Below, piece by piece: positions 34,446-43,094 of a stretch of 64,000 bases of DNA. Source of the stretch: Candidatus Sumerlaeota bacterium (GTDB lineage: Bacteria > Sumerlaeota > Sumerlaeia > Sumerlaeales > Sumerlaeaceae); the NCBI GenBank assembly GCA_012513815.1, contig JAAZBM010000015.1, positions 1 to 64,000 on the forward strand. Direction: 5' to 3'. The notes beneath the pieces are model-generated. The model made no database searches, was not told the origin of the DNA, and saw only the letters and a list, made by a program, of their open reading frames with translations. The position numbers and the translations under genes are program-made. Every line of letters begins with the position of its first letter. Within the stretch, counting starts at the first letter, position 1.

Positions 34446-35353
34446 GCCCCGTTCTCCGACGCCCGACGACGCCACAATGCCATGCGATCCAAGCCCGCAT
34501 AATCCTTGCGAACTTCAACAAACTCCAAATCCGTTGCCAAAGCCTCAACCGCGCTGCCCTGACCGCACCCAATCTCAATCAACAAAAATCCGCCCGGCAA
34601 CAACAAACGCGAACCCTCGGACAACAACTGACGAATCACATCCAGACCGTCGGCACCGGCAAAAAGCGCCTCCGCCGGTTCATAATCGCGAACATCCGGC
34701 ATCAACGAATCACGATCGCCCACGGCGATGTACGGCGGATTCGACAAAATTGCATGAAACGCGCCATCGGGTAACCCAGAGAAATCGCCTTGCTGACGAA
34801 TATCAATCCGCGAAGAAACGTCGAAGGCCTCCGCATTTTCGCGGGTCACACGCACCGCCGTCGGCGATATATCCGTCGCGGTCACGAGCGAATCGCGCCA
34901 CGTATCCGCAAAGGACACGCAGATGCAGCCGCTGCCGCAACCAATCTCCAGAACACGCCAAGCACCACCGGCAGCTTCTTCGGGAAAATAAGACGGCAAT
35001 AACTCATGCGCCCATTCAACCAGCAACTCTGTCTCGGGACGCGGAATCAGAACCCCCGGACAAACACGAAACGCGCGACCCATAAAGTCACGCGTTCCCA
35101 AAATATAAGCCAAAGGTTCATGCTTGGCGCGACGCATCAACAACTCACGCGACGCATCACGCTCCGCAACCGACAGCGGCTCATCCAAATTCAGATAAAC
35201 ATGCAGCCGATCCGTCTCCAAAACATGAGCCAACACAAGCTCAGCATCCAAACGAGCGCCCCGAATATCGTGGCGTGTCAGATACTCCGTTCCGCGTATA
35301 AGCGCCTCACGAACCGTAAAAACAGCATCCGAACGCGAAACAGCATCTGCCAT
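34442..35353 (-). CDS. prmC: Release-factor glutamine methyltransferase
   Basis: S-adenosylmethionine-dependent enzyme that methylates the GGQ glutamine of peptide release factors, raising termination efficiency. The N-terminal helical domain (about 1-85) precedes the methyltransferase fold: VLEIGCGSGCICVSFA, the catalytic LSNPPYIAVGD and GLDVIRQLLSEGS. No strong binding site precedes the ATG, but it starts five bases after the stop of the preceding lipoprotein gene, so translational coupling is likely. The pairing with a rhomboid protease downstream is unusual. Confidence 0.95.
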   Translation of the reverse strand: MADAVSRSDAVFTVREALIRGTEYLTRHDIRGARLDAELVLAHVLETDRLHVYLNLDEPLSVAERDASRELLMRRAKHEPLAYILGTRDFMGRAFRVCPGVLIPRPETELLVEWAHELLPSYFPEEAAGGAWRVLEIGCGSGCICVSFADTWRDSLVTATDISPTAVRVTRENAEAFDVSSRIDIRQQGDFSGLPDGAFHAILSNPPYIAVGDRDSLMPDVRDYEPAEALFAGADGLDVIRQLLSEGSRLLLPGGFLLIEIGCGQGSAVEALATDLEFVEVRKDYAGLDRMALWRRRASENGA

Positions 35354-35358
35354 AAAAA

Positions 35359-36633
35359 CTACTTGGACTCCGCGGGCTTGGCCGCCGTCGCTGTTGTGGC
35401 CGGTGCAGCAGGCTTTGTTGCGGGTGCAGGCTTTGCAGCAGCGGGTTTAGCCGCAGCTTTCGCAGCAGGCTTCACAACTTCCAAAGTCACATCATCGAAA
35501 AGAACATAGGCGCCTTCTAGAGCACTCTTGTTTGCCAAATCGATATTCATCATAGTGGCAGTGGTCGGCACATCAATCGTACAGGCAAACTTACCCCACT
35601 TGTCATTCACTTTGGGCCAATTGCCAATGTTGAAGGACTTTAGTTTGCGCTCAACTCCCATATAACCTATACGCATAAAAACGCCAGCCTTGGGATCGGT
35701 ACGTTTACACCAAAGGGTAATCCTTGCTTGATTGCCAAGGAACGGCTTGAGATTATTCCCTGAGATTTCCTGATACAAATGGCACCAAGGACCTTGCAAC
35801 TGTACCGCTTTGCCTTTGCCCTCACGACCTTCGACAAGAGCATATTTAGTTGTTGAAGTCCAACTACCTTCGTAAATCGCACGCCAATTTTCCGGAATAT
35901 CAGCTTTTTTAGCGCTCGGGACATCGAACGAGCCATTCTTCAGACTCTTAACTTCTTCCAAACGCACATCATCAAAGAACACCAAAGACCCCTCGTGCGA
36001 TGATTTGTTGGCAATATCAATCAAGATAGCTGTTGCCGTTGTTGGCACATCCATGGTGTACTTAAACTCACTCCACTTATCATTGATTTTCGACCAATTT
36101 CCAATATTAAACGACTTAAACTCTTTTTTCGGGCCGTAGTAGCCAACGCGCATAAACGCACCTGGCTTTGCTCCGGACACTTTGCCCCAAAGAGAAACTT
36201 CGACACGTTTGCCAAGAAGCGGCTTAAGTTGATTTCCACGAATATACTGCCACAAATGACACCATGGACCCTGCAGAGCAACCGCCTTACCTTTGCCATC
36301 GCGGCCGTCGACAAGCGCGTATTTGGTTATCGTGGTTTGCAAGCCCTTGTATTGAGCCTCCCACATTGCCGGCAAATTCGCATTGGCATTACTGACACGG
36401 TCAAAAGAAGCATTTTTCAACAATGCATCGGGTTCGGTATCGACATCTTTGCCAACGGTCACCGGCGCCGGTTTCGCCGCCTTGACAACTTCGACGATTG
36501 GCTTGGTGTCGGCACCGCCAGGAGCATTCCCCTTCGCGTCCGAACTCGCCGCATCCTGCGGGGCGGGCATCTCGCAACCGGCATAGATAACGGAGGCGAC
36601 TAACATGCCTGCCAACAACAACATTTTCTTCAT
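35359..36633 (-). CDS. Lipoprotein with two tandem CBM-like domains
   Basis: The ATG at 36633 (GAGG eight bases upstream) gives MKKMLLLAGMLVASVIYAGC, a lipoprotein-type signal with Cys20; the tracked start is upstream noise. Two homologous beta-sandwich units of about 155 residues follow. Both contain a LQGPWCHL...GNxLKPxLG...FMRxGYxG...FNIGNW...NDKW...VPTTAT...FDDVxLE series, like carbohydrate-binding modules of the CBM4/9/22 type. A Lys/Ala/Pro-rich tail of about 45 residues ends the protein. The repeats are so similar that a recent duplication is likely. A cell-surface or periplasmic glycan-binding role is inferred. It leads the operon with prmC and rhomboid. Confidence 0.72.
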   Translation of the reverse strand: MKKMLLLAGMLVASVIYAGCEMPAPQDAASSDAKGNAPGGADTKPIVEVVKAAKPAPVTVGKDVDTEPDALLKNASFDRVSNANANLPAMWEAQYKGLQTTITKYALVDGRDGKGKAVALQGPWCHLWQYIRGNQLKPLLGKRVEVSLWGKVSGAKPGAFMRVGYYGPKKEFKSFNIGNWSKINDKWSEFKYTMDVPTTATAILIDIANKSSHEGSLVFFDDVRLEEVKSLKNGSFDVPSAKKADIPENWRAIYEGSWTSTTKYALVEGREGKGKAVQLQGPWCHLYQEISGNNLKPFLGNQARITLWCKRTDPKAGVFMRIGYMGVERKLKSFNIGNWPKVNDKWGKFACTIDVPTTATMMNIDLANKSALEGAYVLFDDVTLEVVKPAAKAAAKPAAAKPAPATKPAAPATTATAAKPAESK

Positions 36634-36810
36634 AAAATAAACCTCATCTATTCTCATAAGTGAAACAAGTTTTGAGCACCCATCCCGACGCAAAAACAGG
36701 CGGGACATATACTCTCCTAACTTATACAAACAGAAATGACATTATTTGTCAACTTGACCGGTAAGCGAATTACCCTATTCATTAAAACAAAATAATCCAA
36801 CAACCCTAAA

Positions 36811-36873
36811 GTAATAATTATGTAGAAATGTAAGGCATCCCCAAACATGAGACGACCTTACATAATAATTATA
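36811..36873 (+). other. Imperfect inverted repeat in the LamG gene leader
   Basis: ATGTAAGG (36828-36835) pairs with CCTTACAT (36856-36863), and outer AT-rich arms (TAATTA) extend the stem, just before the AAGGAG of the LamG gene. No T-run follows, so a stabilising or regulatory mRNA structure is more likely than a terminator. Confidence 0.35.
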
Positions 36874-36894
36874 TCACATTTTTAAGGAGAAGCA

Positions 36895-37728
36895 ATGAAA
36901 CTAACATCTATCTGTTTCGCCCTTGCAATGGGCGCGACATTCGTATGTGCATCGGCATCTGCGCAAGATACTATCGGCACAGATTTACTTGCATATTGGG
37001 ACTTTAACGAGACCGAAGGAACCACATGCGCCGACTATAATAACGCGGCCACTGGAACAATGGGGACCGGCGTCACACATGTTGATGGACCTGTCGTTGA
37101 TTTTGGCAAAGCCGTTTATTTTGACGGAACAGCCGGAACCGCAATCATCAACCTCGTCCAAGCAGACAGCGTCAGCAGTCCCGACACAAACAAACTCACC
37201 TGGTCATACTGGATCAAGTTTGACAAGGCATTCGACACCACCGGATGGCGCAACTACGAAGGTATCGTCAACAGCGCCAGTGGACAAGATTACTTCATCG
37301 TATACAAAGACAACTATAACAAGCAAGTGCGTTTGAAGATTATCGCTCAGGATACAGCGCAAAAACGTTGGTGCCTCGCCGGTACAGAACTTCCGTCAAT
37401 CGGAGCATGGCATCATATGGCATGCGTCTGGGACGGAGACAAAGCGTCCGATAACATGGCATGGTATGTCGATGGCGTCAAGGCCGTCAACTGCATTGAC
37501 CCTGAACCGACCGTATGGCCCACCAACAAGGTCAGAACTTCTCAGACAACTTGCATCGGAGCAAAAACAAACTCAAACGGACAGGAACTCCAAGGATCAA
37601 TCGACGATCTCGCAATGTGGAAACGCGCATTGCCTGAACAAGAAATCCAGTTCATTTACAACAATGGCAAACAGCTTAAAGACATCCTGGATGTCAAGGC
37701 TGAAGTCTCCGACTGGTCATTGATGTAA
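36895..37728 (+). CDS. Secreted LamG/concanavalin-like protein
   Basis: A signal peptide (about 1-23, ending ASA) precedes one LamG-type jelly-roll domain covering most of the protein. Markers are LLAYWDFNETEGTTCADY, TWSYWIKFDKAFDT, AWHHMACVWDGD, AWYVDGVKAVN and GSIDDLAMWKRALPEQEIQFIYNNG. Such domains bind glycans or proteins outside the cell; no catalytic residues are recognisable. AAGGAG five bases before the ATG is strong. An intrinsic terminator follows, so it is a single-gene transcript. Confidence 0.85.
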   Translation: MKLTSICFALAMGATFVCASASAQDTIGTDLLAYWDFNETEGTTCADYNNAATGTMGTGVTHVDGPVVDFGKAVYFDGTAGTAIINLVQADSVSSPDTNKLTWSYWIKFDKAFDTTGWRNYEGIVNSASGQDYFIVYKDNYNKQVRLKIIAQDTAQKRWCLAGTELPSIGAWHHMACVWDGDKASDNMAWYVDGVKAVNCIDPEPTVWPTNKVRTSQTTCIGAKTNSNGQELQGSIDDLAMWKRALPEQEIQFIYNNGKQLKDILDVKAEVSDWSLM

Positions 37729-37734
37729 GTCGCA

Positions 37735-38112
37735 TCAAAACTTAACAAGTAAATAAAAAACAGGTGAAGGGTTCCCAAGGTCCTCCGCCTGTTTTTTTGC
37801 TTTCTTTTTGCGCAAATCATTCTCGCGCTTATCTACAAGTTTTCTTTCAAATCCCAAAAGCTCGTCAAAACATCCGTCGTGGGCAAAACAACATGGGACT
37901 CGGACAGACGACTATCTGCACCCATGCATGTCACCTAATCTTCATCCAAACAAGCCTGCGCCTTCTTGTACGCCTCGACACTTGCAAACGTTTGCCTATT
38001 ACGTTCCGTGACGATATCGCCGGTCATCTCGCTCGCCGGATAATCATACCGCAAGGACTTCCCCGCCCCTGATACCCTTGATAACCCTGATAAAACTGCG
38101 CCCAACAATCAT
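37735..38112 (-). pseudogene. Candidate frameshifted small genes in an apparently empty gap
   Basis: The minus strand holds consecutive protein-like frames without a long ORF. ATG 38112 (MIVGRSFIRVIKGIRGGEVL...) stops at a TGA, while the next frame continues ...RYDYPASEMTGDIVTERNRQ...YKKAQACLDED to TAG 37935. Just after this stop, AGGTG precedes ATG 37925 (MGADSRLSESHVVLPTTDV...), which ends at TAG 37833. A -1 shift at the TTTT run (37867-37870) would instead continue as FDELLGFERKLVDKREND...KKKAKKQAED. Adding or removing single bases would give one or two continuous genes. It could be decay, a sequencing or assembly error, or chance. I recognise no family. Low confidence. Confidence 0.3.
37759..37799. 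terminator. Terminator after the LamG gene
   Basis: Imperfect stem ACAGGTGAAGG/CCTCCGCCTGT (one G-U, one mismatch) with an 11-base loop, 31 bases after the LamG stop, followed by TTTTTTT on plus. TTTTTTATTTAC lies on the minus side, so it may act both ways. Confidence 0.72.
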
Positions 38113-38257
38113 AAACTTTTTCTGATTGAACCAAAAGCAAGCAAAATATAGTGTCCTACGTTTTTCTCCGAGTGGTTTATGATATGTTTTCCCCGCATAA
38201 CTGGTAATTGCATATAGTAACTTTTCCAGACTTTTTACGAATCGGAGCATGCCTATT

Positions 38258-39403
38258 ATGATTGACCCTCGCGACAAAGAACTCGCTCAAATTCTCGTCT
38301 CGTACGCGACGAAAGCCCACGAAGGAGACCTCGTTTTTGTCGAGTGCATTGGCGCCGACACGCTCGGTCTCGGGCAGGCTGTCGTCGAGGCTGCCGTCGC
38401 GGCCGGAGCTGCGCCGCATCTCCAGTACGCAGAATCGGCGCTCACGCGTAGAATCATCAACAACGCTTCGGATGCCGTCTTTGAGCGGATGGCGCAATTC
38501 CAACTTAAGCAAATGCAGGACGCCACTGTCTACATCGGCATTCGCGGAACGGGCAACGCCTTCGAGATGAACGGCGTCAACCCCGAACGCCTCAAGGTGT
38601 ATTCGCGCATTGTCGCCACACCCGTTCACATGAACGAGCGTGTCAAGAACACGCGCTGGTGCATCTTACGCTACCCGAACCCCGCGATGGCGCAGATGGC
38701 GGGCAAGAGCACCGAGGACTTCGCCAAGTTTTACTACGATGTTTGCTGCCTCGACTATCCGTTCATGGACAAGGCTTGCGTCCCGCTCAAGGAAATCATG
38801 ACGCGAACCAACACTGTGCGCATCAAAGGCCCCGGCAAAACGGACGTCTCTTTTTCCATCAGCGGCATTCCCGCGATTCCATGCACCGGCAACATGAACA
38901 TCCCCGACGGCGAGTGCTTCACAGCCCCGGTGCGCGACTCCATCAACGGATGCGTCCAATTCAACACGCCGACGATGCACGAAGGGCAAGCCTTTAGCAA
39001 CATCACGCTTCAATTTAAGGACGGCAAGGTTGTGCAGGCGCAGGACGAGGACGCCAGCAAAACGGCAGCCCTCAATAAGGTGCTCGACGTTGACCCCGGA
39101 GCCAGATTTGTCGGCGAATTTTCGCTCGCGTTCAATCCGTTTATTTTCGACCCAATCGGCGACATTCTCTTCGACGAGAAGATTTGCGGCAGCTTCCACA
39201 TGGCGCTCGGGAAGTGCTATGACGAGGCCCCGAACGGGAACAAGTCGACCATTCACTGGGATCTCGTTTGCGTTCAGCGCCCCGAGTTTGGCGGCGGCGA
39301 AATCTGGTTTGACGACAAACTCATTCGCAAGGATGGCATTTTTATCATCGACGAGCTCAAGGGGCTAAACCCGGACAACTACAAAAGGAACAACGCCGAA
39401 TAG
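38258..39403 (+). CDS. M29-family aminopeptidase
   Basis: Metal-dependent (often Co or Zn) cytosolic exopeptidase of the AmpS/AmpT/PepS type. The C-terminal half carries the ligands typical of M29: GEFSLAFNP (Glu), GSFHMALGKCY (His) and STIHWDLVC (His-x-Asp). The N-terminal half has the usual alpha/beta domain (RDKELAQILVSYATKAHEGDLVFVE). GGAG lies ten bases before the ATG at 38258, while the tracked ATG (38249) would be one base from it, so I use 381 residues. It is followed after six bases by glycerate kinase. Confidence 0.88.
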   Translation: MIDPRDKELAQILVSYATKAHEGDLVFVECIGADTLGLGQAVVEAAVAAGAAPHLQYAESALTRRIINNASDAVFERMAQFQLKQMQDATVYIGIRGTGNAFEMNGVNPERLKVYSRIVATPVHMNERVKNTRWCILRYPNPAMAQMAGKSTEDFAKFYYDVCCLDYPFMDKACVPLKEIMTRTNTVRIKGPGKTDVSFSISGIPAIPCTGNMNIPDGECFTAPVRDSINGCVQFNTPTMHEGQAFSNITLQFKDGKVVQAQDEDASKTAALNKVLDVDPGARFVGEFSLAFNPFIFDPIGDILFDEKICGSFHMALGKCYDEAPNGNKSTIHWDLVCVQRPEFGGGEIWFDDKLIRKDGIFIIDELKGLNPDNYKRNNAE

Positions 39404-39409
39404 CAGACC

Positions 39410-40543
39410 ATGAGAATCCTCTTCGCCTTTAACGCCTTCAAAGGGTGCATGACCGCGCAACACGCCTGCGAAACCGCAGCCCGAGCCGCGGCCGCATGCG
39501 GGCACGAAGCGCGCGTTTGCCCCATGGCGGACGGCGGAGACGGCACGGCCGAGATTCTGCGCGAAGCACTCCGGTGCCAGACGATTCCGGTCGCCGTGCA
39601 TGGGCCGCTTGCCGATACGGTCATCGCACGTTACGGATGGGATTTCCAGTCGAAAACGGCCATCATGGAAATGGCCGCGGCGTCAGGCATCGCACTCTTG
39701 CCTGCGAGCAAACTTGACCCGATTCACGCCTCAACTTTCGGAACTGGCGAGATGATTCGACACGCCATCGTTCAGAAAAAAGCCCGTAAAATTATCATTG
39801 GTCTCGGTGGTTCAGCAACCGTCGACGGCGGCGCCGGAGCGGCACAGGCGCTCGGATGGAAATTCTTTGACCAAAACGGCGCACTCATTCCGGATGGCAT
39901 CGGCGGCGGCGAGCTGACGCGCATCATCTCCGCGAATTGTCCGGTTGGCGACGACGCGATAACGAAGCCCGTCGATATACAGTTGCTCTGCGACGTCCGG
40001 AATCCACTCCTCGGAGACAACGGCGCAGCAGCCATCTTCGGCCCGCAAAAAGGAGCGACGCCGCAACAGGTTCAACTGCTCGAAGACGCTCTCGTGCACT
40101 GGATGATTCGCGTCATTAATCGGCCCGACGTCGCTGCAAAACCCGCGGCAGGAGCGGCAGGAGGTCTGGCGGCCGGGCTGGTCGCTTGCTGCGGAGCGCA
40201 ATTCGCGAACGGAGCCGAAACGGTGGCCAACATGGTCGGACTCAAAAAGAACATCGAATGGGCTGACATCGTCGTTACCGGCGAAGGGCAACTCGACGAG
40301 CAAACACTCATGGGCAAGGCGCCGGCCATCGTCATCGAAAACGCAAGAAATCTAAACAAACCGATTGTTGTCGCTGCCGGACGCGTCACACTCGACGAAC
40401 AGGACATTCATCAAGCGGGCATCAACAAAGCTTTGCAAATCACTCCGTCCAACACGGATCTTGCGACAGCACTCCGCGACGCAGCAAAATTCCTCGCGCA
40501 ATCTATCACGGATTTTCTCGCGACGCAAACTCATAACAGCTAA
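39410..40543 (+). CDS. Glycerate kinase (GarK/GlxK type)
   Basis: Phosphorylates D-glycerate, typically to 2-phosphoglycerate in this family, linking glyoxylate or glycerate use to glycolysis. Family motifs are FNAFKGCMTAQHACE, CPMADGGDGTAEIL, EMAAASGIALLP, FGTGEMIRHA, IIGLGGSATVDGGAGAAQALG and VTGEGQLDEQTLMGKAP. The 377-residue length is normal. The six-base gap behind the M29 gene implies one transcript. No glyoxylate-pathway neighbours are present. Confidence 0.93.
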   Translation: MRILFAFNAFKGCMTAQHACETAARAAAACGHEARVCPMADGGDGTAEILREALRCQTIPVAVHGPLADTVIARYGWDFQSKTAIMEMAAASGIALLPASKLDPIHASTFGTGEMIRHAIVQKKARKIIIGLGGSATVDGGAGAAQALGWKFFDQNGALIPDGIGGGELTRIISANCPVGDDAITKPVDIQLLCDVRNPLLGDNGAAAIFGPQKGATPQQVQLLEDALVHWMIRVINRPDVAAKPAAGAAGGLAAGLVACCGAQFANGAETVANMVGLKKNIEWADIVVTGEGQLDEQTLMGKAPAIVIENARNLNKPIVVAAGRVTLDEQDIHQAGINKALQITPSNTDLATALRDAAKFLAQSITDFLATQTHNS

Positions 40544-40567
40544 TCGCCCACCGTAGCGGCGGTTTTG

Positions 40568-42919
40568 CTACTTGTTGTCGTCGTCCTTATTCTCGTCGGA
40601 CTTGTCGCCGTCGATTTTCCCCATCAGCGTATTATAAATCGCAAAGCCATTGCGGCCTTGTTCCTTGGCGTGATACATCGCCAAGTCCACGCACTTATAC
40701 AAAAGGTCAAAGGTGTTGCCATCGTTTGGGAAGATGGCGGCGCCCAAACTCACGGACACATCAATCTCCGAATTCAGCGTCTCGAACAAACGTCGGCAAA
40801 TACTCTCGGCTTTATCTTCGATCTGGTCGCCCGCAAAATCACGCATGAAAACCATGAACTCGTCGCCACCCAAACGTCCAATCAAATCATGTTCGCGCAA
40901 CAGACTCCGCAACTTCGACACAACCGAAAGCAAAACACGGTCGCCTGCCTGGTGTCCCAAAACATCATTGATTCGTTTAAAGTTGTCAACATCAACCAGA
41001 ACCAGCGCGTGTGTTCGCTTCCAGTCGTTTTCCAAAATCTCCGAGACCTTCTTCTCGAAGGCTGCACGATTCAGCGCGCCGGTCATCACGTCCAACTCAG
41101 CACGCGATTGCAACGCAATCTCGCTCCGTTTTTCTTCATCAATATCATTGACAACGATATAGGCCTTGATGTCGTCTATGTCAGGATACTGCACCAACTG
41201 GATATCCATGCGAACCCAGCGATGACCCTTGCCATCACGATTGATGCGATACTCCAGGCTGTGGGTATACTTGCCATCATAGAACGAACCAATCAGCCAT
41301 TTGCGATTGACCAAACTCAAGAAGGCGGCGCGGTCATCGGGGTCAACCATCACCGAGCGTATCTGTGTCCGCTCATCGAACTTGGCACTCGCAGTCTCAT
41401 TCAGCGGCCTCAAGTAATCGCCTTCGACGCTCTCGGTGATGTCACGAGTCAAATTGCACTCAAAAACAATCGCCTTATTGGTGGGCATCGACGCGAGTTC
41501 ATTCTTCCACTTTTCATAGATGATTTCCTTCTCGCGTTTATCCGTCACATCACAATACGAAACAATGAGTTGAACGGGCTTGCCGTTCTTGTCAAACAGC
41601 GGCGTTCCCTTGGAATACACCCAACGCCAACGTCCCTTAGCATCACGTGTCAACGATGTGACTGTCGCGTGCGGCTCACCGGCGCATAACTTCGCGAAGA
41701 ACTCAAGATAAGGTTCGCGACTCTCTTCCGACAACATATTAAGCACACTATCAGGGACATTCTCAATCACATTCGGCTGAGCAAACTCATCCTCCGTGTC
41801 ACGGTAAAGAGTCCGACTTGCGATATCATACCGTAAAACCTTCATCTCGCTCTGTTGCAAAGCAACGTGATACTGCTGCTCGCGAAATTCAATCTCTTCA
41901 AGTTCTTCGGTCAATTTACGAGAATAACGCCGCTCACGTGCTATCAAGAAAACGATGATGCAACCAATCAGGAACATTGCGACTGCCATGACATAAACAT
42001 TCCCACGAGAAATGCTCGCGACTTCCGAATCAATCACTGAACTCTTGACAACATTGACCAAGAACCAACGTGTCTGCTCGATTCCCGGAATCGTTACAGG
42101 AATATAGGCGGCGATGCATCGATTGCCTGTCACAACGTATTCGATACTGCCCGCACGATTATTCGCAAAATCCTCACGCAAAGTCGCAATCATCCCCGGG
42201 TCCTGCATCGCATTGTCAAGGTAGTCAAACAGATTGTGGCCTGCTTTGATTTCGGAATCCACTTGCTTCTCGGCGGAGCATACCAACACACCATCATCAC
42301 GACAGATATAAGAATAACCGCGAGTGCCATAGACCTCAGATATCAACAGCGGAGCCATCCGTTCTGTCTTCAAACTTCCGTGCAAAACGCCAACGACTTC
42401 CGAACCTCGTTCAACCGGAACAGACAGAATAAGCAGCGAATCGTTCGCGGCAATACGACCCGCAGAGATAAACTCCAAAGAGCGATTGCCTTTCATGGAA
42501 TTTTGAAAATACAAACGATCTTTCACATTCGTCTTTTCACCATTATTCAGATACGCTGACCCATCAGGATAATCCATGACCAAATGGAAAAACATTGTCT
42601 TTCCGACAACCGAATTAAGATAACTGACAACTGATTCCGAGGTCTCATCTTGACGAACAACGATACTCGTGGCGATAACGTCCAGAGTCCGGTACTGTGA
42701 AGCGACGATGCTATTCAGCGTGCGTACCTGTTCCGAAGCCGAATCGCGCAAAACATGACGAGTCTGATTATAAAGATTCCCGTGCGCTATATACTCGCCA
42801 TACAACAAAACACCAATCACAACAACAATGATAATGACTGGTATAAATATCGCAAAAAACAACCCGCTGTTCGGATTGGATTTTGCCTTTGTCATCTCGG
42901 CGTTTAACTCATGCACCAT
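40568..42919 (-). CDS. Membrane diguanylate cyclase with CACHE and PAS domains
   Basis: Makes cyclic di-GMP. Topology: TM helix about 19-45, a periplasmic double-CACHE sensor (about 50-315; LDVIATSIVVRQD, LYFQNSMKGN, GTRGYSYICRDDGVLV), a second TM helix (about 320-342), a short coiled coil and two PAS-type units (first about 360-480, second about 500-615). The GGDEF domain has LDVMTGALNRAAFE, VDVDNFKRINDVLGHQAGD and RLGGDEF (intact active site). An inhibitory I-site RxxD (REHD) lies five residues before GGDEF, so product feedback is expected. The start is uncertain between two ATGs; neither has a clear binding site. It converges on glycerate kinase with a 24-base gap. Confidence 0.94.
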   Translation of the reverse strand: MVHELNAEMTKAKSNPNSGLFFAIFIPVIIIVVVIGVLLYGEYIAHGNLYNQTRHVLRDSASEQVRTLNSIVASQYRTLDVIATSIVVRQDETSESVVSYLNSVVGKTMFFHLVMDYPDGSAYLNNGEKTNVKDRLYFQNSMKGNRSLEFISAGRIAANDSLLILSVPVERGSEVVGVLHGSLKTERMAPLLISEVYGTRGYSYICRDDGVLVCSAEKQVDSEIKAGHNLFDYLDNAMQDPGMIATLREDFANNRAGSIEYVVTGNRCIAAYIPVTIPGIEQTRWFLVNVVKSSVIDSEVASISRGNVYVMAVAMFLIGCIIVFLIARERRYSRKLTEELEEIEFREQQYHVALQQSEMKVLRYDIASRTLYRDTEDEFAQPNVIENVPDSVLNMLSEESREPYLEFFAKLCAGEPHATVTSLTRDAKGRWRWVYSKGTPLFDKNGKPVQLIVSYCDVTDKREKEIIYEKWKNELASMPTNKAIVFECNLTRDITESVEGDYLRPLNETASAKFDERTQIRSVMVDPDDRAAFLSLVNRKWLIGSFYDGKYTHSLEYRINRDGKGHRWVRMDIQLVQYPDIDDIKAYIVVNDIDEEKRSEIALQSRAELDVMTGALNRAAFEKKVSEILENDWKRTHALVLVDVDNFKRINDVLGHQAGDRVLLSVVSKLRSLLREHDLIGRLGGDEFMVFMRDFAGDQIEDKAESICRRLFETLNSEIDVSVSLGAAIFPNDGNTFDLLYKCVDLAMYHAKEQGRNGFAIYNTLMGKIDGDKSDENKDDDNK

Positions 42920-43094
42920 AAACTGTCACAAAAAGTATATAACCAATCCAAATAATAAAAAGTCTACACTTTCGCCGAAACCCAATAATAGTCTAAATAA
43001 TTTATAAAAACAAACGTTACTATTCGTTTTTCACGTTAATATCTATGGCTATATTTAAAATACTACTATACTTTTGTTGTACAGACAAAGCTCT

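Noticed and set aside
38044-38277. 77-residue minus-strand ORF overlapping the M29 gene start
   Set aside because: Its 5' half overlaps the M29 coding sequence; only its last part is considered, within the frameshifted region.
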